DNA of 43,395 bases from Candidatus Mediterraneibacter faecavium (GCA_019119995.1 DWVY01000015.1:1-43395), one strand, 5' to 3'. Counted from the stretch's first letter, positions 27,267-36,551 are shown. Program-made: numbers and translations. Notes: generated by a model not told the origin, from the letters alone.

Positions 27267-28577
27267 TCAATTCCTGCCGCAGCACTTTTTATATTTCTTT
27301 CCGCTTCCGCACGGGCACGGGTCGTTTCTCCCCACTTTGACCTCTGTCCTTCTGTATGTTCCCTCGCCGTCAGTTACATGGATCTCTGCTCTTTTTACCG
27401 AACAGATCTCCCTGTATGCATCCTCCAAAAACTTTCGTATATCCTCTGTTGATCTTCTGTTTCGCATATCCGCAATCTTTTGCAGGAGTTCTTCCGCAGT
27501 ATTTTTACTGTCTCGCTCCGCCTTTTCCAGAAAATCACGGCAGCATTCGTAACTGTGCGGATATGTACTCCTGATATATTCCAGTTCCCCGTAATGTTCC
27601 GGAATATACTGGCACAGATACCATTCCCACGTAAGTACCTCCTCCCTGATCTGTTCCTGTTCTTTCTTACTCTTCGCATCTTTCATTGTATATTTCATAT
27701 CGTAGATATGGTTTATGCCCGTTTCCATTAATCTGCTTACCCTTGCATCGTCATGGAACGCATAAGATTCCCATGCGATATAAGCGCTCTCAAGACATTC
27801 CCGGGTACGTTCTGTCACAAGATAATTTTTATTACTGATATGCGTAATAAACTTCAGGAAGAGCGGGCGATACCATTTATTATTCATAAGGGTGGAAAGA
27901 CATACGATCGTCGAGGCAAGATTTTCCTGCATGGATTCCGTCATAATGACCTGCTCTAAAAAGCGGTAATATATTTTCAGATCCTCCTCATATTTTCCAT
28001 TTCCGAGCAATACATCAAGGTAAAGAAGATGTTGGAATACGCCGTCCAACATATCCTCTGAAAGGATTTCTCCGGTTTCTTCATATCTCTTTATTTCTTC
28101 ATAAAAGATTTCCCTGCTTTCCCGAAACATGCCTTCTTTCTCGAGACTGTCCCCATAGCTGGCGTAATAAAACGGTCTGTACTCTTTCATCGGATAGATC
28201 AAACGCAATTCCCGAACCGCCCCGCGGAAGTCGCCCATTGCGTGAAGCGTCATCCCATATATACGGTGATACTCCTCTTCATCGGGATAATCCCTGACAA
28301 GATCAGAAAATACCATTGCCGCACTTGCCATATTTCCAAGGGAAAAATAGCATATGCCCAAAGTCTCCCTGATCTCCGGCTTTGTATCGTCCTCATCAAG
28401 GATCCTGCAGCACAATCCCGCCGCCTTCTCGTATTGCTCCTCAGCCAGCAGAACCAGGGCTTTTCTTACCATCTCCCGCAGCGGCGGTGCATACTGGCGT
28501 GCGATATCCTCTGACGCTTCCATATACTCTTTTTCCGCGTCCGGATCTTCTTTCTGTATTTTGATCAATCTGTCCAT
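27267..28577 (-). CDS. TPR-like protein with C-terminal SEC-C zinc motif
   Basis: A 436-residue protein. The N-terminal half has TPR-like units ([38 protein letters not shown]). The C-terminus is a SEC-C motif, [19 protein letters not shown], the zinc-binding module also found at the end of SecA. SEC-C domains bind zinc and often ribosomal or nucleic-acid partners. The ATG overlaps the upstream gene by 13 bases and has AAAGGGAG before it. Middle region unassigned. Role unknown. Confidence 0.75.
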   Translation of the reverse strand: MDRLIKIQKEDPDAEKEYMEASEDIARQYAPPLREMVRKALVLLAEEQYEKAAGLCCRILDEDDTKPEIRETLGICYFSLGNMASAAMVFSDLVRDYPDEEEYHRIYGMTLHAMGDFRGAVRELRLIYPMKEYRPFYYASYGDSLEKEGMFRESREIFYEEIKRYEETGEILSEDMLDGVFQHLLYLDVLLGNGKYEEDLKIYYRFLEQVIMTESMQENLASTIVCLSTLMNNKWYRPLFLKFITHISNKNYLVTERTRECLESAYIAWESYAFHDDARVSRLMETGINHIYDMKYTMKDAKSKKEQEQIREEVLTWEWYLCQYIPEHYGELEYIRSTYPHSYECCRDFLEKAERDSKNTAEELLQKIADMRNRRSTEDIRKFLEDAYREICSVKRAEIHVTDGEGTYRRTEVKVGRNDPCPCGSGKKYKKCCGRN

Positions 28578-29563
28578 TTCTGATCTCCCTTTCCCTGAAG
28601 CTTTTCCTGATACTTTTTCTTCAGCTCATCTCTTGGTTTTATCTTTTTTGAAAGTCCGTATTTATAAATCTCTTTCCACGCCTCATCGTCTCCCATAATA
28701 TCCGCCACCTCAAGTGCACGATATAAAACGATCTCTCTGTCCGAATCTGTGCTGTTCTTAAAATAATATTTCACTCCTGACCCCGTCTCTGACAGTGAAA
28801 GAGAAAGCAGGAGAAACAGATCGCAGAAATTGTCAATTTCCTCTTCAAGATAATACCTCTGATGATCATATTTCCCAAGCCCCGTCAGTTTTCCCTGCCG
28901 TTCACGGATCTCTTTCTTTATTATTTCCATCGCCATATACTTTACATCGCTTGTCTTCAGTTCGGAAAGGAGTACTGCCTGCTGCCCGTAATAAAGGGAT
29001 TCCCTGCTCAGTCCGCCTGTACATGCCATAATGGTCATCGCCGCAACGTTCTCCTCACTGAATCCACACCCGAACGTCATCGACGCCAACAGATGGAACA
29101 ATTCCTCCTGCCGCCACCCTACTGACCGGAAAGCATCCTCTGTTGAAAACAGATAATAATTACACGCCTCGCACAGTAATGCATAGATTTTCCGCAGAAG
29201 CTCCGACGCCCTTTCGTAATGTCCGCTTTCAGGCGTGACTTTTTCCAGTTCTTTAATATATCCCTTCACCAGAAACCGCCACTTTGGCCGCTGACTTTTA
29301 GGGATCACACGATTCGGCGCATAGTAATTGCCCGCTTTTGCATTCTCAAGAAATGTCTCAATCTGCGCTTCCAGTTCCCCAAAGCTCTGTTTTTGCTTTT
29401 TGGCAGCGGATATCTCACTTTCGCCGGATAAGATCGTCCTGATCAGATAATCCGCCTCTTCTTTCTGATATTTCTTAAGTTGCTTATAACTCTCAACAAA
29501 TGCTTTTTCAACCAGACTGCGCTCTGCGCCGCTGAGCATCTGCCTTAATTCCTGAACTTTCAT
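28565..29563 (-). CDS. Hypothetical helical protein
   Basis: A 332-residue, mainly helical, lysine- and glutamate-rich protein beginning [21 protein letters not shown] see no catalytic motif, signal peptide or membrane segment. GGAGAAAAGG precedes the ATG at 29563; an ATG 24 bases upstream lacks one. It lies 36 bases downstream of the four-cysteine protein and overlaps the SEC-C protein gene, so it belongs to the same operon. Confidence 0.7.
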   Translation of the reverse strand: MKVQELRQMLSGAERSLVEKAFVESYKQLKKYQKEEADYLIRTILSGESEISAAKKQKQSFGELEAQIETFLENAKAGNYYAPNRVIPKSQRPKWRFLVKGYIKELEKVTPESGHYERASELLRKIYALLCEACNYYLFSTEDAFRSVGWRQEELFHLLASMTFGCGFSEENVAAMTIMACTGGLSRESLYYGQQAVLLSELKTSDVKYMAMEIIKKEIRERQGKLTGLGKYDHQRYYLEEEIDNFCDLFLLLSLSLSETGSGVKYYFKNSTDSDREIVLYRALEVADIMGDDEAWKEIYKYGLSKKIKPRDELKKKYQEKLQGKGDQKWTD

Positions 29564-29599
29564 CGTCCTTTTCTCCTGTTTTGTCAAATAGGGAACGCG

Positions 29600-29794
29600 T
29601 TACATCTGCTTTCTGACCACGGCATACTCGTCCCCGTTCCGGTAATACGGACACTGATAATACCTGTCCGACATGATCCTCACATAATCATCCTCGTCCA
29701 TATTCATATCACACAAGTACGCTCCGTATTCATCATCATAAACATAGAATGCGCAAGTCTCGCAGCTCGCTCTTTCTTTTCCCGTCATTTTCAT
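29600..29794 (-). CDS. Small four-cysteine protein, DUF6472-like
   Basis: A 64-residue acidic protein with CETCAFYVYDDEYGAYLCD and CPYYRNGDEYAVVRKQM. The four cysteines suggest a zinc knuckle. Pattern and length match a small family (DUF6472, from memory) common in Lachnospiraceae and of unknown function. A second ATG two codons in (29788) is better spaced from GAGG and may be the true start. It is the first gene of the minus-strand string, behind its own promoter. Confidence 0.7.
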   Translation of the reverse strand: MKMTGKERASCETCAFYVYDDEYGAYLCDMNMDEDDYVRIMSDRYYQCPYYRNGDEYAVVRKQM

Positions 29795-29841
29795 CTGCCT
29801 CTTTTTCTTCTCTCTCCGTTCGCCAGGTTATCCATAAACGT

Positions 29842-29870
29842 AGTATAGACCAGAGAACAGGGGTTTGCAA
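29842..29870 (-). promoter_or_regulatory. Sigma-A-type promoter of the unknown operon
   Basis: On the minus strand TTGCAA (29865-29870), a 17-base spacer and TATACT (29842-29847). It is the only good promoter I see ahead of the gene string from 29794 down to 21924. Confidence 0.65.
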
Positions 29871-29881
29871 TAATAATACTC

Positions 29882-29954
29882 TTGACATATTTCATCATTT
29901 TAATATAATAGTAATTGTTGTTCATAATTTGAATTCAAACTATTTGTATTCAAA
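29882..29954 (+). promoter_or_regulatory. marR promoter with two MarR-type operators
   Basis: TTGACA (29882-29887), 16 bases and TATAAT (29904-29909). Downstream lie the perfect palindrome TTTGAATTCAAA (29928-29939) and its near copy TTTGTATTCAAA (29943-29954), centres 15 bp apart, between the start site and the ribosome binding site. The layout points to autorepression by the MarR protein. Confidence 0.8.
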
Positions 29955-29984
29955 TTATTTTTTTGTGTAAAAGGAGATGGGATC

Positions 29985-30404
29985 ATGGACAATTCTTTCC
30001 ACTATCTTGTTATGGCGGAACATTCCATATTTCAAAAAAGGCTTCTCGCAAAGCTCAAAGGCACCGGCCTGACCAGCGGGCAGCCCAAGGTACTGGACTA
30101 CCTGAAGGATCACGACGGCGCCACTCAGAAAGATATTGCGCACGGATGCCACATTGAACCGGGCACCCTCACTACGCTCTTAAACCGTATGGAAGAGCTC
30201 GGACTTGTCGAGCGCCGTATGCTCGGAAGCAACCGCAGAAGCTATTATGTTTTCATGACAGATTTGGGAAAATCAAAGTTAAAACTGGTAACAGATGCCT
30301 TTAATGAACTGGAGAAGGAAGCTTTCAGCGGTATTTCTGCAGAAGACAGAGAGAACTTTATGGATCTGTTCCAGAAGATTTATAAAAACACAACTCCATT
30401 ATAA
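29985..30404 (+). CDS. MarR-family transcriptional regulator
   Basis: A 139-residue winged-helix regulator. KDIAHGCHIEPGTLTTLLNR is the recognition helix region and VERRMLGSNRRSYYVFMTD the wing. AAAGGAGA precedes the ATG. It is followed 78 bases later by a membrane protein gene on the same strand, and paired operators lie in front, so it probably controls itself and the membrane protein. The ligand is unknown. Confidence 0.92.
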   Translation: MDNSFHYLVMAEHSIFQKRLLAKLKGTGLTSGQPKVLDYLKDHDGATQKDIAHGCHIEPGTLTTLLNRMEELGLVERRMLGSNRRSYYVFMTDLGKSKLKLVTDAFNELEKEAFSGISAEDRENFMDLFQKIYKNTTPL

Positions 30405-30482
30405 TCGTATAGGGATTATATCTCCTTTTGCCAATACATAAACCAGCTATACAAATCTATATAGAAAAGGAATGACTAGAGT

Positions 30483-31151
30483 ATGCAAAAACTAAAACGC
30501 TATATTGTATTTCTGATCGGACTTTTTATCAATTCACTGGGCGTCAGTCTCATCACAAAAGCTGATCTGGGAACCTCTCCGATCTCTTCGATCCCTTATG
30601 TACTCAGCCTGAACTTTCCGTTTACGCTCGGACAGTTCACGATCGCGTTCAGCCTTCTGCTGATCCTGATCCAGCTCCTCATACTCCGCAGGAATTTTAA
30701 GGCGGAGCACCTGCTGCAGATCCCTATCTCAATCCTGTTCGGGTACTTTATCGACCTGACGATGGTGATGCTGTTCTTCGTCGATCCGCAGTCGTACATA
30801 TCCAGTGTGATCTATCTTCTTGCCGGCTGTCTGATCCTCGGATTCGGCGTATATACAGAAGTACTTGCAAATGTGGCAATGCTGCCAGGCGAATCCTTTG
30901 TCCGGGCCGTCTCCTCTACATGGAAGACCGAATTCGGCACGACAAAAGTCGCTTTCGATGTATCGCTGACCGTCATCGCCGCCGTACTCTCGCTGGTCTT
31001 CGCACACCGCCTGGACGGCGTCAGAGAGGGAACGATCATCGCAGCACTTCTGGTCGGTTTCATTGCCCGACTGTTTGGAAGAAAACTCTCTTTTCTCGAT
31101 GCATTGCTCTTCCATCCGCACGAGAAACGGCAGCCGGCGGTTTCCGACTAA
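30483..31151 (+). CDS. YczE/YitT-like integral membrane protein
   Basis: A 222-residue membrane protein with about five or six hydrophobic helices. The start KRYIVFLIGLFINSLGVSLI followed by TKADLGTSPISSIPYVLS is characteristic of the YczE/YyaS group (DUF6198). Function of the group is not established; it often sits beside a small regulator, as here. Binding site AAAAGGAA. Its stop codon overlaps that of the convergent DUF2812 gene by three bases. Confidence 0.85.
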   Translation: MQKLKRYIVFLIGLFINSLGVSLITKADLGTSPISSIPYVLSLNFPFTLGQFTIAFSLLLILIQLLILRRNFKAEHLLQIPISILFGYFIDLTMVMLFFVDPQSYISSVIYLLAGCLILGFGVYTEVLANVAMLPGESFVRAVSSTWKTEFGTTKVAFDVSLTVIAAVLSLVFAHRLDGVREGTIIAALLVGFIARLFGRKLSFLDALLFHPHEKRQPAVSD

Positions 31152-31840
31152 CTTCTCCTCCGCATCGTCTGCACGAGACCTGCTGCCATCATAATGATCG
31201 CGAAAATATGCAGCGGACAACTGATAAACGGCGGAACTGATCCATCTATCATGAGTATGCCGCTGTTGATCAGAAGTCCGACCGGGATCAGTACAGAAAT
31301 ATATCTGCTGTTCTTTTCTGCCGCGATCCCGCTCTTTTGCTCCTCCAGCTCTGCGATCACCTCATTCGTCCGGATCACCGCATTTATACATACAAGAGCC
31401 AGCGCTGCAATAAGAACGGCAAACGCCCATCCGAACATATTTCCTTCCATCCCGCATCCGATTTCTATAAAAAACCCTACTAATTCCAGAATTGTCACGG
31501 CTTTAAACATCCTGCGGATTTTTGTATAATGCTCGATCATTGATTCGGGATCCGTATACAGCTCAAACGGTCCGTCCGCAGCCCGCTTGCGCAGAATGAT
31601 CCAATATCCCCAAAGTGTAACGATCTCGGCTCCGATGTCTTCCATCAACTCGCGGTACTCATCGCTGACATGATACATTTCATCACCGAAATCGATCTGG
31701 TAAATGTACTCTCCCGGCTCACATTTTTCAAATCTGTAGAATCCCGCAAAAAATCCCTTCATCGCCCATCCGCGCCCGGACATCTCATTGAGCCACGCGG
31801 TTTCTTTATCTTTATCAAAATACAGTCTAAATCTGATCAT
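31148..31840 (-). CDS. DUF2812 membrane protein
   Basis: A 230-residue protein. Residues 1-110 form the DUF2812 domain (RFRLYFDKDKETAWLNEMSG, RGWAMKGFFAGFYRFEKCEP). Four hydrophobic segments follow and the tail is basic. The ATG at 31840 overlaps the PadR stop by 14 bases. Pairing of DUF2812 proteins with PadR regulators is common in Bacillota; the function is not known. It probably senses or alters something at the membrane and is autoregulated through PadR. Confidence 0.85.
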   Translation of the reverse strand: MIRFRLYFDKDKETAWLNEMSGRGWAMKGFFAGFYRFEKCEPGEYIYQIDFGDEMYHVSDEYRELMEDIGAEIVTLWGYWIILRKRAADGPFELYTDPESMIEHYTKIRRMFKAVTILELVGFFIEIGCGMEGNMFGWAFAVLIAALALVCINAVIRTNEVIAELEEQKSGIAAEKNSRYISVLIPVGLLINSGILMIDGSVPPFISCPLHIFAIIMMAAGLVQTMRRRS

Positions 31841-32162
31841 CGCCCTCCACCTCCATGAGCTTTGCATTGTCAAGCAGTTCCGCGAGCCGGTTCTTTTCGG
31901 CTTCAAATACGCTCCGTCCTGTATCCGTGATAATATACTCTTTCTTTTTCCTTGATTCCGTATCCTGACTGTAGATCCTGATCCAGCCTCTCTTCTGCAT
32001 GGTCTGCAGCGCCCCATACAGCGTACCGGCGCCGAGAACCACCCGGCCTTTCGTCAGTTCCTCCACTTCCTGAATAACACCGTAGCCGTGGTTCGGCCGT
32101 CTGAGCGCCAACAGGATATAAAAGAACGCTTCTGTCAACGGTGCTTCCTTTTCTGACATCAT
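31827..32162 (-). CDS. PadR-family transcriptional regulator
   Basis: A 111-residue short-type PadR. LTEAFFYILLALRRPNHGYG is the signature, then GAGTLYGALQTMQKRGWI as the recognition part. AAGGAAGGAG precedes the tandem ATGs. It is the first gene of a two-gene operon with DUF2812, behind a promoter covered by two identical half-site pairs, so autorepression is very likely. Confidence 0.93.
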   Translation of the reverse strand: MMSEKEAPLTEAFFYILLALRRPNHGYGVIQEVEELTKGRVVLGAGTLYGALQTMQKRGWIRIYSQDTESRKKKEYIITDTGRSVFEAEKNRLAELLDNAKLMEVEGDDQI

Positions 32163-32217
32163 CCCACTCCTTCCTGTTAGAATTGTTTTAAATCTGTATA
32201 ATATTTTTCGTCTTCCG

Positions 32218-32276
32218 ATATATCGTTAAATGATATATTGTAATTATAATATATCGTATGGTGATATATTTGTCAA
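32218..32276 (-). promoter_or_regulatory. padR promoter with two PadR operators
   Basis: Two operators with identical half sites, ATATATC-N7-GATATAT, at 32218-32238 and 32249-32269, have centres 31 bp (three helical turns) apart. The minus promoter is TTGACA (32271-32276), 17 bases, TATATT (32248-32253), so the second operator fills the spacer and the first lies downstream of the start site. Confidence 0.88.
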
Positions 32277-32285
32277 GTAAAATTA

Positions 32286-32331
32286 ACCGGTATCACTAAA
32301 GCACATTTCCTCGTGCTCTAATGATACCGGT
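32286..32331 (-). terminator. Intrinsic terminator of the sigma-factor gene
   Basis: ACCGGTATCA at 32286-32295 pairs with TGATACCGGT at 32322-32331, with an inner AGCAC/GTGCT pairing. T-rich sequence follows on both strands, so it may act in both directions. Confidence 0.75.
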
Positions 32332-32362
32332 CAGTTTTTCTTTTTCTCATGCCGTCTGCCGA

Positions 32363-33304
32363 TCAGTCCACCTCTTCCACTCGCATCCCGAATACTTCTT
32401 CCTCCGCATTCAGTTCCAGCAGCGTCTCTTTATCAGCCCTGCATGCAAATCCATAGACCTGAAGTCCGTTATCTCTGATATAATCCGCCGCATCCGCGTA
32501 CATTTCCGGCTCCTGCTGCCGGATCATCCGGAGAAATCCGTCCTGTTCGGACATATAGTCCAGCATGACTGCAAAGTGCTCTGCGGCGTATTCCCCGTCC
32601 TTTATCTTCTCCTCAGCTTCATCCCACTCCGCCAGTTCATCGACAGCCCGGAGTATCAGATCCGGATATTTCTCACGATCCCATTCGAGCATGGATGTCT
32701 GTCCAAGCGTAACATAAAACCCGAGATTCGCCGGGCGTCCGTTCGGCATATGGGATCCTTCCGCTGTACGCGGCGCGCACCAGATATCCCCCGCCCGCTC
32801 CGAATATTTCTCCGTGAATCTGATAAAATCGTCATAAGAAAGGATCCTTGCATTTTCATAGGATATCCCCATAATGACAGCCGCCTCTTTCAAAGTAAAA
32901 TTCTCGAAATAATTCAGGATCAGGATCTCTCTCTTCCTCAGATCCAGCGAGAGGAGCGCCTGCTTCAGACAGCTGCTTTCTTCTCTCCTGACCGTCTCTT
33001 CTTCCGGATCGCCGCCGGGTATACCGCCGCCTCTTCCCGCCCTGGCTGCCGCCTGTGCCTCCGGTTCTTCCGAATATATATGCCTTTTGCGCTTTTTCAT
33101 TTCATTGAGCAGAAGATTTCTTCCTGTCATGTAGAACCACGCCCGGGCGTTCACATGACCTGACGGCAGGGAGAGGATTGCTTTGCAGAATGCATCCTGC
33201 AGGATATCTTCCGCCAGGAACCGGTCCCGGCATATAGCGTATAAATATCTGTATATCTCCTGTCCGTATCTGCGGTACAGTTCCTCCAGAAGCTCCTTCT
33301 CCAT
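32363..33304 (-). CDS. ECF-like sigma factor fused to an unknown C-terminal domain
   Basis: Residues 1-157 are an ECF-type sigma factor. Region 2 is seen in EIYRYLYAICRDRFLAEDIL with QDAFCKAI. A low-complexity Gly/Ala/Arg linker follows (about 85-100), then region 4 in LDLRKREILILNYFENFTLK and AAVIMGISYENARILSY. At that point the usual basic end of region 4 (RAR-type) is missing. The chain continues for about 155 acidic residues (DDFIRFTEKYSERAGDIW onward) that I cannot assign. This could be a genuine fusion, or a deletion joining two genes. A TGTAAC-like element at 33433-33438 (minus strand) could be an ECF autopromoter. No anti-sigma gene is adjacent. Confidence 0.7.
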   Translation of the reverse strand: MEKELLEELYRRYGQEIYRYLYAICRDRFLAEDILQDAFCKAILSLPSGHVNARAWFYMTGRNLLLNEMKKRKRHIYSEEPEAQAAARAGRGGGIPGGDPEEETVRREESSCLKQALLSLDLRKREILILNYFENFTLKEAAVIMGISYENARILSYDDFIRFTEKYSERAGDIWCAPRTAEGSHMPNGRPANLGFYVTLGQTSMLEWDREKYPDLILRAVDELAEWDEAEEKIKDGEYAAEHFAVMLDYMSEQDGFLRMIRQQEPEMYADAADYIRDNGLQVYGFACRADKETLLELNAEEEVFGMRVEEVD

Positions 33305-33485
33305 GCCCTCACCCCCTCGCCGGCTCTTATCCGGTATCTTCTATCTGTATCTTCTGTCACATTATCCGTTCACTCTGTTTGCTCCGGTTGATATTCTTTT
33401 TCTACTAATATAACATCCGGTCTCTGCAAAATGTTACACTTTTCCCTCAAAAAATTTTGCAACAGCACCCCGCTGAAACTTAAAA

Positions 33486-33524
33486 TGCCGCCCGGCTATA
33501 CCTGACTGGTATCGCCGGACGGCA
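33486..33524 (-). terminator. Intrinsic terminator of the two-component operon
   Basis: TGCCGCCCGGC at 33486-33496 pairs with GCCGGACGGCA at 33514-33524, with inner ATACC/GGTAT pairing. Read on the minus strand it is followed by TTTTAAG. Confidence 0.8.
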
Positions 33525-33541
33525 GATTTTTCTTCATTTCT

Positions 33542-34234
33542 TTATACTTTAAACCGGTATCCCACACCCCAGATCGTCTCGATATACTGCGGGTGCGACG
33601 TATCGTACTCGATCTTCTCCCTGATCTTCTTGATATGCACGGTCACCGTGGCGATATCCCCGATGGACTCCATGTCCCAGATCTCGCGGAAGAGTTCTTC
33701 CTTCGTATACACATGGTTCGGATGTCCTGCGAGGAAGGTCAGCAGGTCAAATTCCTTTGTGGTAAATGACTTCTCCTCGCCGTTTACCCACACGCGGCGC
33801 GCCGTCGTATCGATCTTAAGCCCCCGGATCTCGATGACTTTATTCTCTTCCACATTGCTGCCGATCAGTCTTTCGTAACGTGCAAGATGCGCTTTCACAC
33901 GCGCTACCAGCTCGCTCGGGCTGAACGGCTTTGTCATATAGTCGTCTGCGCCAAGCCCCAGACCTCTGATCTTGTCGATGTCGTCTTTCTTAGCCGACAC
34001 CATAATGATCGGCGTGTTCTTCTTATCCCGGATCTGGCGGCAGATCTCAAAGCCGTCCACTCCCGGAAGCATCAGGTCGAGGATGATCAGGTCGAAATCT
34101 CCCTCGAGCCCTTTCTTAAGCCCGGTCTCGCCGTCATTCGCCACTTCCACCTCAAAGCTGCTCAGCTCCAGATAATCCTTCTCAAGATCTGCAATGCTCT
34201 CCTCATCTTCCACGATCAAAATACGCTTACTCAT
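33542..34234 (-). CDS. OmpR/PhoB-family response regulator
   Basis: A 230-residue regulator. The receiver domain has the acidic pair in VEDEES, phosphoacceptor Asp53 (IILDLMLPG) and Lys in MTKPFSP. The C-terminal winged helix ends IKKIREKIEYDTSHPQYIET and GVGYRF. AGGAGG precedes the ATG at 34234, which overlaps the kinase stop by eight bases. It works with the sensor kinase just upstream. Targets cannot be inferred. Confidence 0.95.
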   Translation of the reverse strand: MSKRILIVEDEESIADLEKDYLELSSFEVEVANDGETGLKKGLEGDFDLIILDLMLPGVDGFEICRQIRDKKNTPIIMVSAKKDDIDKIRGLGLGADDYMTKPFSPSELVARVKAHLARYERLIGSNVEENKVIEIRGLKIDTTARRVWVNGEEKSFTTKEFDLLTFLAGHPNHVYTKEELFREIWDMESIGDIATVTVHIKKIREKIEYDTSHPQYIETIWGVGYRFKV

Positions 34235-35282
34235 CAATCGGTACCTCCTGATATTTTCTGATCACAAAATACATAGTCGTACCAGCGCCCTCTTCACTGG
34301 TGGCCCAGATATTGCCTCCGTGCTCCTCGACGATCTTTTTCACAATGGACAGGCCGATGCCGCTTCCGCCCTTGGACGAATTTCTCGATGCGTCCGTCCG
34401 GTAAAACCTGTCAAAGATATACGGCAGGTCTTTCGCCGCGATCCCTTTGCCGTTATCGCCCAGCTCAACCTGGATAAAATCTCCCACATCCTTAACCTCC
34501 ATCGTGATCCTTCCCTCCGGCTTATCCATATATTTCAGGGAATTTGACACGATGTTGTTGATGACTCTCCTGAGCTGCTCCGGATCTACGATCACCTTAC
34601 AGTCCTCCTGCATCGCATTGCGGTAAGTGAACGAAACACCTTTTGCTTCCAGTTCCATATGAAGATCCTCCGCGCAGTCCTCAAAATATTCTTTCGCGGA
34701 GATCGTCGCGAAATTATACGGGATCCTGTTGGTATCGATCTTGGAATACAGCGTCAGCTCATTAATGAGAAGATCCATCTCATTAGCTTTATTATATATG
34801 GTCTTGATATATCTGTCCATCTTTTCCGGCGTATCCGCCACGCCGTCCATGATCCCTTCCACATAGCCTTTGATGGCGGTGATCGGTGTCTTCAGGTCAT
34901 GGGAAATGTTGCTGATAAGCTCTTTATTCTCCCGGTCAAACTGTACCTTCTCCTCTGCGTTCGCCTTCAGGCGCAGACGCATCTCCTCGAAGTCCTGGCA
35001 GAGCTGTCCGATCTCATCGTCAGACTCCTGCCGGATCTCAAAGTCAAGATTGCCCTCTTTGATATTGCGGGCGGCTCTCTGCAGCTTCGTAAGCGGCACC
35101 GATACCGAGCGGTAGATCCAGTAGATCAGAAGCGCCGTAGTAATAACGACCAGTATCATATACAGCTGCATTACCTCGCCGGTCTCGCCCCTTCCGATCA
35201 TATGTGTCGCTATGGTTATGAAAATGATCGGCAGGATCATGACTGCCAGGAATACAATGACCAGTTTTGTTTTGAGTTTCAT
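34227..35282 (-). CDS. Sensor histidine kinase with minimal extracellular loop
   Basis: A 351-residue kinase. Two transmembrane helices (about 7-26 and 39-57) are separated by only about a dozen residues, as in intramembrane-sensing kinases. A HAMP domain follows (RSVSVPLTKLQRAARNI), then HisKA with His128 (NISHDLKTPITAIKGY), and HATPase with N box NNIVSNSLKY, GDNGKGI and GGSGIGLSIVKKI. With so little outside the membrane it probably detects an envelope state or a partner membrane protein. No transporter is adjacent. The signal is unknown. Confidence 0.93.
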   Translation of the reverse strand: MKLKTKLVIVFLAVMILPIIFITIATHMIGRGETGEVMQLYMILVVITTALLIYWIYRSVSVPLTKLQRAARNIKEGNLDFEIRQESDDEIGQLCQDFEEMRLRLKANAEEKVQFDRENKELISNISHDLKTPITAIKGYVEGIMDGVADTPEKMDRYIKTIYNKANEMDLLINELTLYSKIDTNRIPYNFATISAKEYFEDCAEDLHMELEAKGVSFTYRNAMQEDCKVIVDPEQLRRVINNIVSNSLKYMDKPEGRITMEVKDVGDFIQVELGDNGKGIAAKDLPYIFDRFYRTDASRNSSKGGSGIGLSIVKKIVEEHGGNIWATSEEGAGTTMYFVIRKYQEVPIDE

Positions 35283-35302
35283 CCGGAGCTCCTCTCCGCC
35301 TA

Positions 35303-35342
35303 AAAAGTACCGGGCGCCTTAGCAAAAGCACCCGGTACTTTT
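35303..35342 (-). terminator. metK terminator
   Basis: AAAAGTACCGGGCGC pairs with GCACCCGGTACTTTT across a short loop; on the minus strand a T-run follows. It lies 22 bases past the metK stop and separates it from the kinase operon. Confidence 0.85.
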
Positions 35343-35363
35343 GACGACTGTTTTCAAAATATT

Positions 35364-36551
35364 TTACAAATATTTCTTCAACTCGTCAACCTTATCCAGT
35401 TTCTCCCACGGCAGATCCAGATCCGTGCGTCCGAAATGTCCGTACGCTGCCGTCTGCTTGTAGATCGGTCTGCGCAGGTCAAGCATCCTTATGATCCCCG
35501 CCGGACGGAAATCAAAGTTCTCCCGCAGGATCTCAACAAGTTTCGCATCGGAAACCTTGCCTGTCCCGAATGTATCTACAGAGATCGATGTAGGCTGTGC
35601 CACGCCGATCGCGTAGGACAGCTGGATCTCGCAGCGTTTTGCCAGTCCTGCCGCCACGATATTCTTCGCTGCATAACGTGCCGCATATGCTGCGGAACGG
35701 TCTACCTTTGTGCAGTCCTTTCCGGAAAATGCGCCGCCGCCGTGGCGTGCCATGCCGCCGTATGTATCGACGATGATCTTGCGCCCTGTCAGTCCGCTGT
35801 CTCCATGCGGTCCGCCGATGACAAATCTTCCGGTCGGATTGATAAAGAACTTCGTATCCTCATCGATCATATCAGCCGGAATAATCTCGTCGAAGACGTA
35901 TTTCTTAATGTCCTCATGGATCTGCTCCTGCGTCACATCCGGGTCATGCTGTGTAGAAAGAACGACCGCATCCAGACGCTTCGGCATATGATCCTCGTCA
36001 TACTCTACTGTCACCTGCGTCTTTCCGTCCGGACGGAGGTACGGCAGCGTGCCGTCTTTTCTCACTTTTGTAAGCTGACGCGCCAGTTTGTGAGCCATTG
36101 CGATCGGATAAGGCATATACTCTTCCGTCTCATCGGAAGCATAGCCGAACATCATCCCCTGATCTCCGGCGCCGATCGCCTCAATGTCATCCTCCGACAT
36201 GGTGTGTTCCTTAGCTTCAAGCGCTTTGTCCACGCCCAGCGCGATATCAGCGGACTGCTCGTCGATCGTTGTGATCACGCCGCATGTATCCGCATCAAAA
36301 CCGAATTTTCCTCTTGTGTATCCGATCTCGCTGACTGTATCGCGCACGATCTTCGGGATATCGACATACGCCTTCGTCGTGATCTCTCCCATGACCATGA
36401 CCATGCCTGTCGTACAGCATGTCTCGCACGCCACACGGCTCATCGGATCCTGCTCCATGAGGGCGTCCAGGATCGCGTCCGAGATCTGGTCGCACATCTT
36501 ATCCGGGTGTCCTTCGGTGACTGACTCGGATGTAAATAATAACTTCTCCAT
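35364..36551 (-). CDS. metK: S-adenosylmethionine synthetase
   Basis: A 395-residue enzyme that makes SAM from methionine and [23 protein letters not shown] is the N-terminal signature, and [12 protein letters not shown] and GGGAFSGKD (P-loop-like) are the other two family motifs. AAAGGAG precedes the ATG. It lies behind a SAM-I riboswitch with terminator, so SAM represses its own synthesis. Nothing departs from the family. Confidence 0.97.
   Translation of the reverse strand: MEKLLFTSESVTEGHPDKMCDQISDAILDALMEQDPMSRVACETCCTTGMVMVMGEITTKAYVDIPKIVRDTVSEIGYTRGKFGFDADTCGVITTIDEQSADIALGVDKALEAKEHTMSEDDIEAIGAGDQGMMFGYASDETEEYMPYPIAMAHKLARQLTKVRKDGTLPYLRPDGKTQVTVEYDEDHMPKRLDAVVLSTQHDPDVTQEQIHEDIKKYVFDEIIPADMIDEDTKFFINPTGRFVIGGPHGDSGLTGRKIIVDTYGGMARHGGGAFSGKDCTKVDRSAAYAARYAAKNIVAAGLAKRCEIQLSYAIGVAQPTSISVDTFGTGKVSDAKLVEILRENFDFRPAGIIRMLDLRRPIYKQTAAYGHFGRTDLDLPWEKLDKVDELKKYL

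Noticed and set aside
35436..36524. Long plus-strand reading frame (362 codons) opposite metK
   Set aside because: It is antisense to an unmistakable metK, has no binding site or family motifs, and is rich in Arg, His and Cys as expected for a shadow of the real gene.
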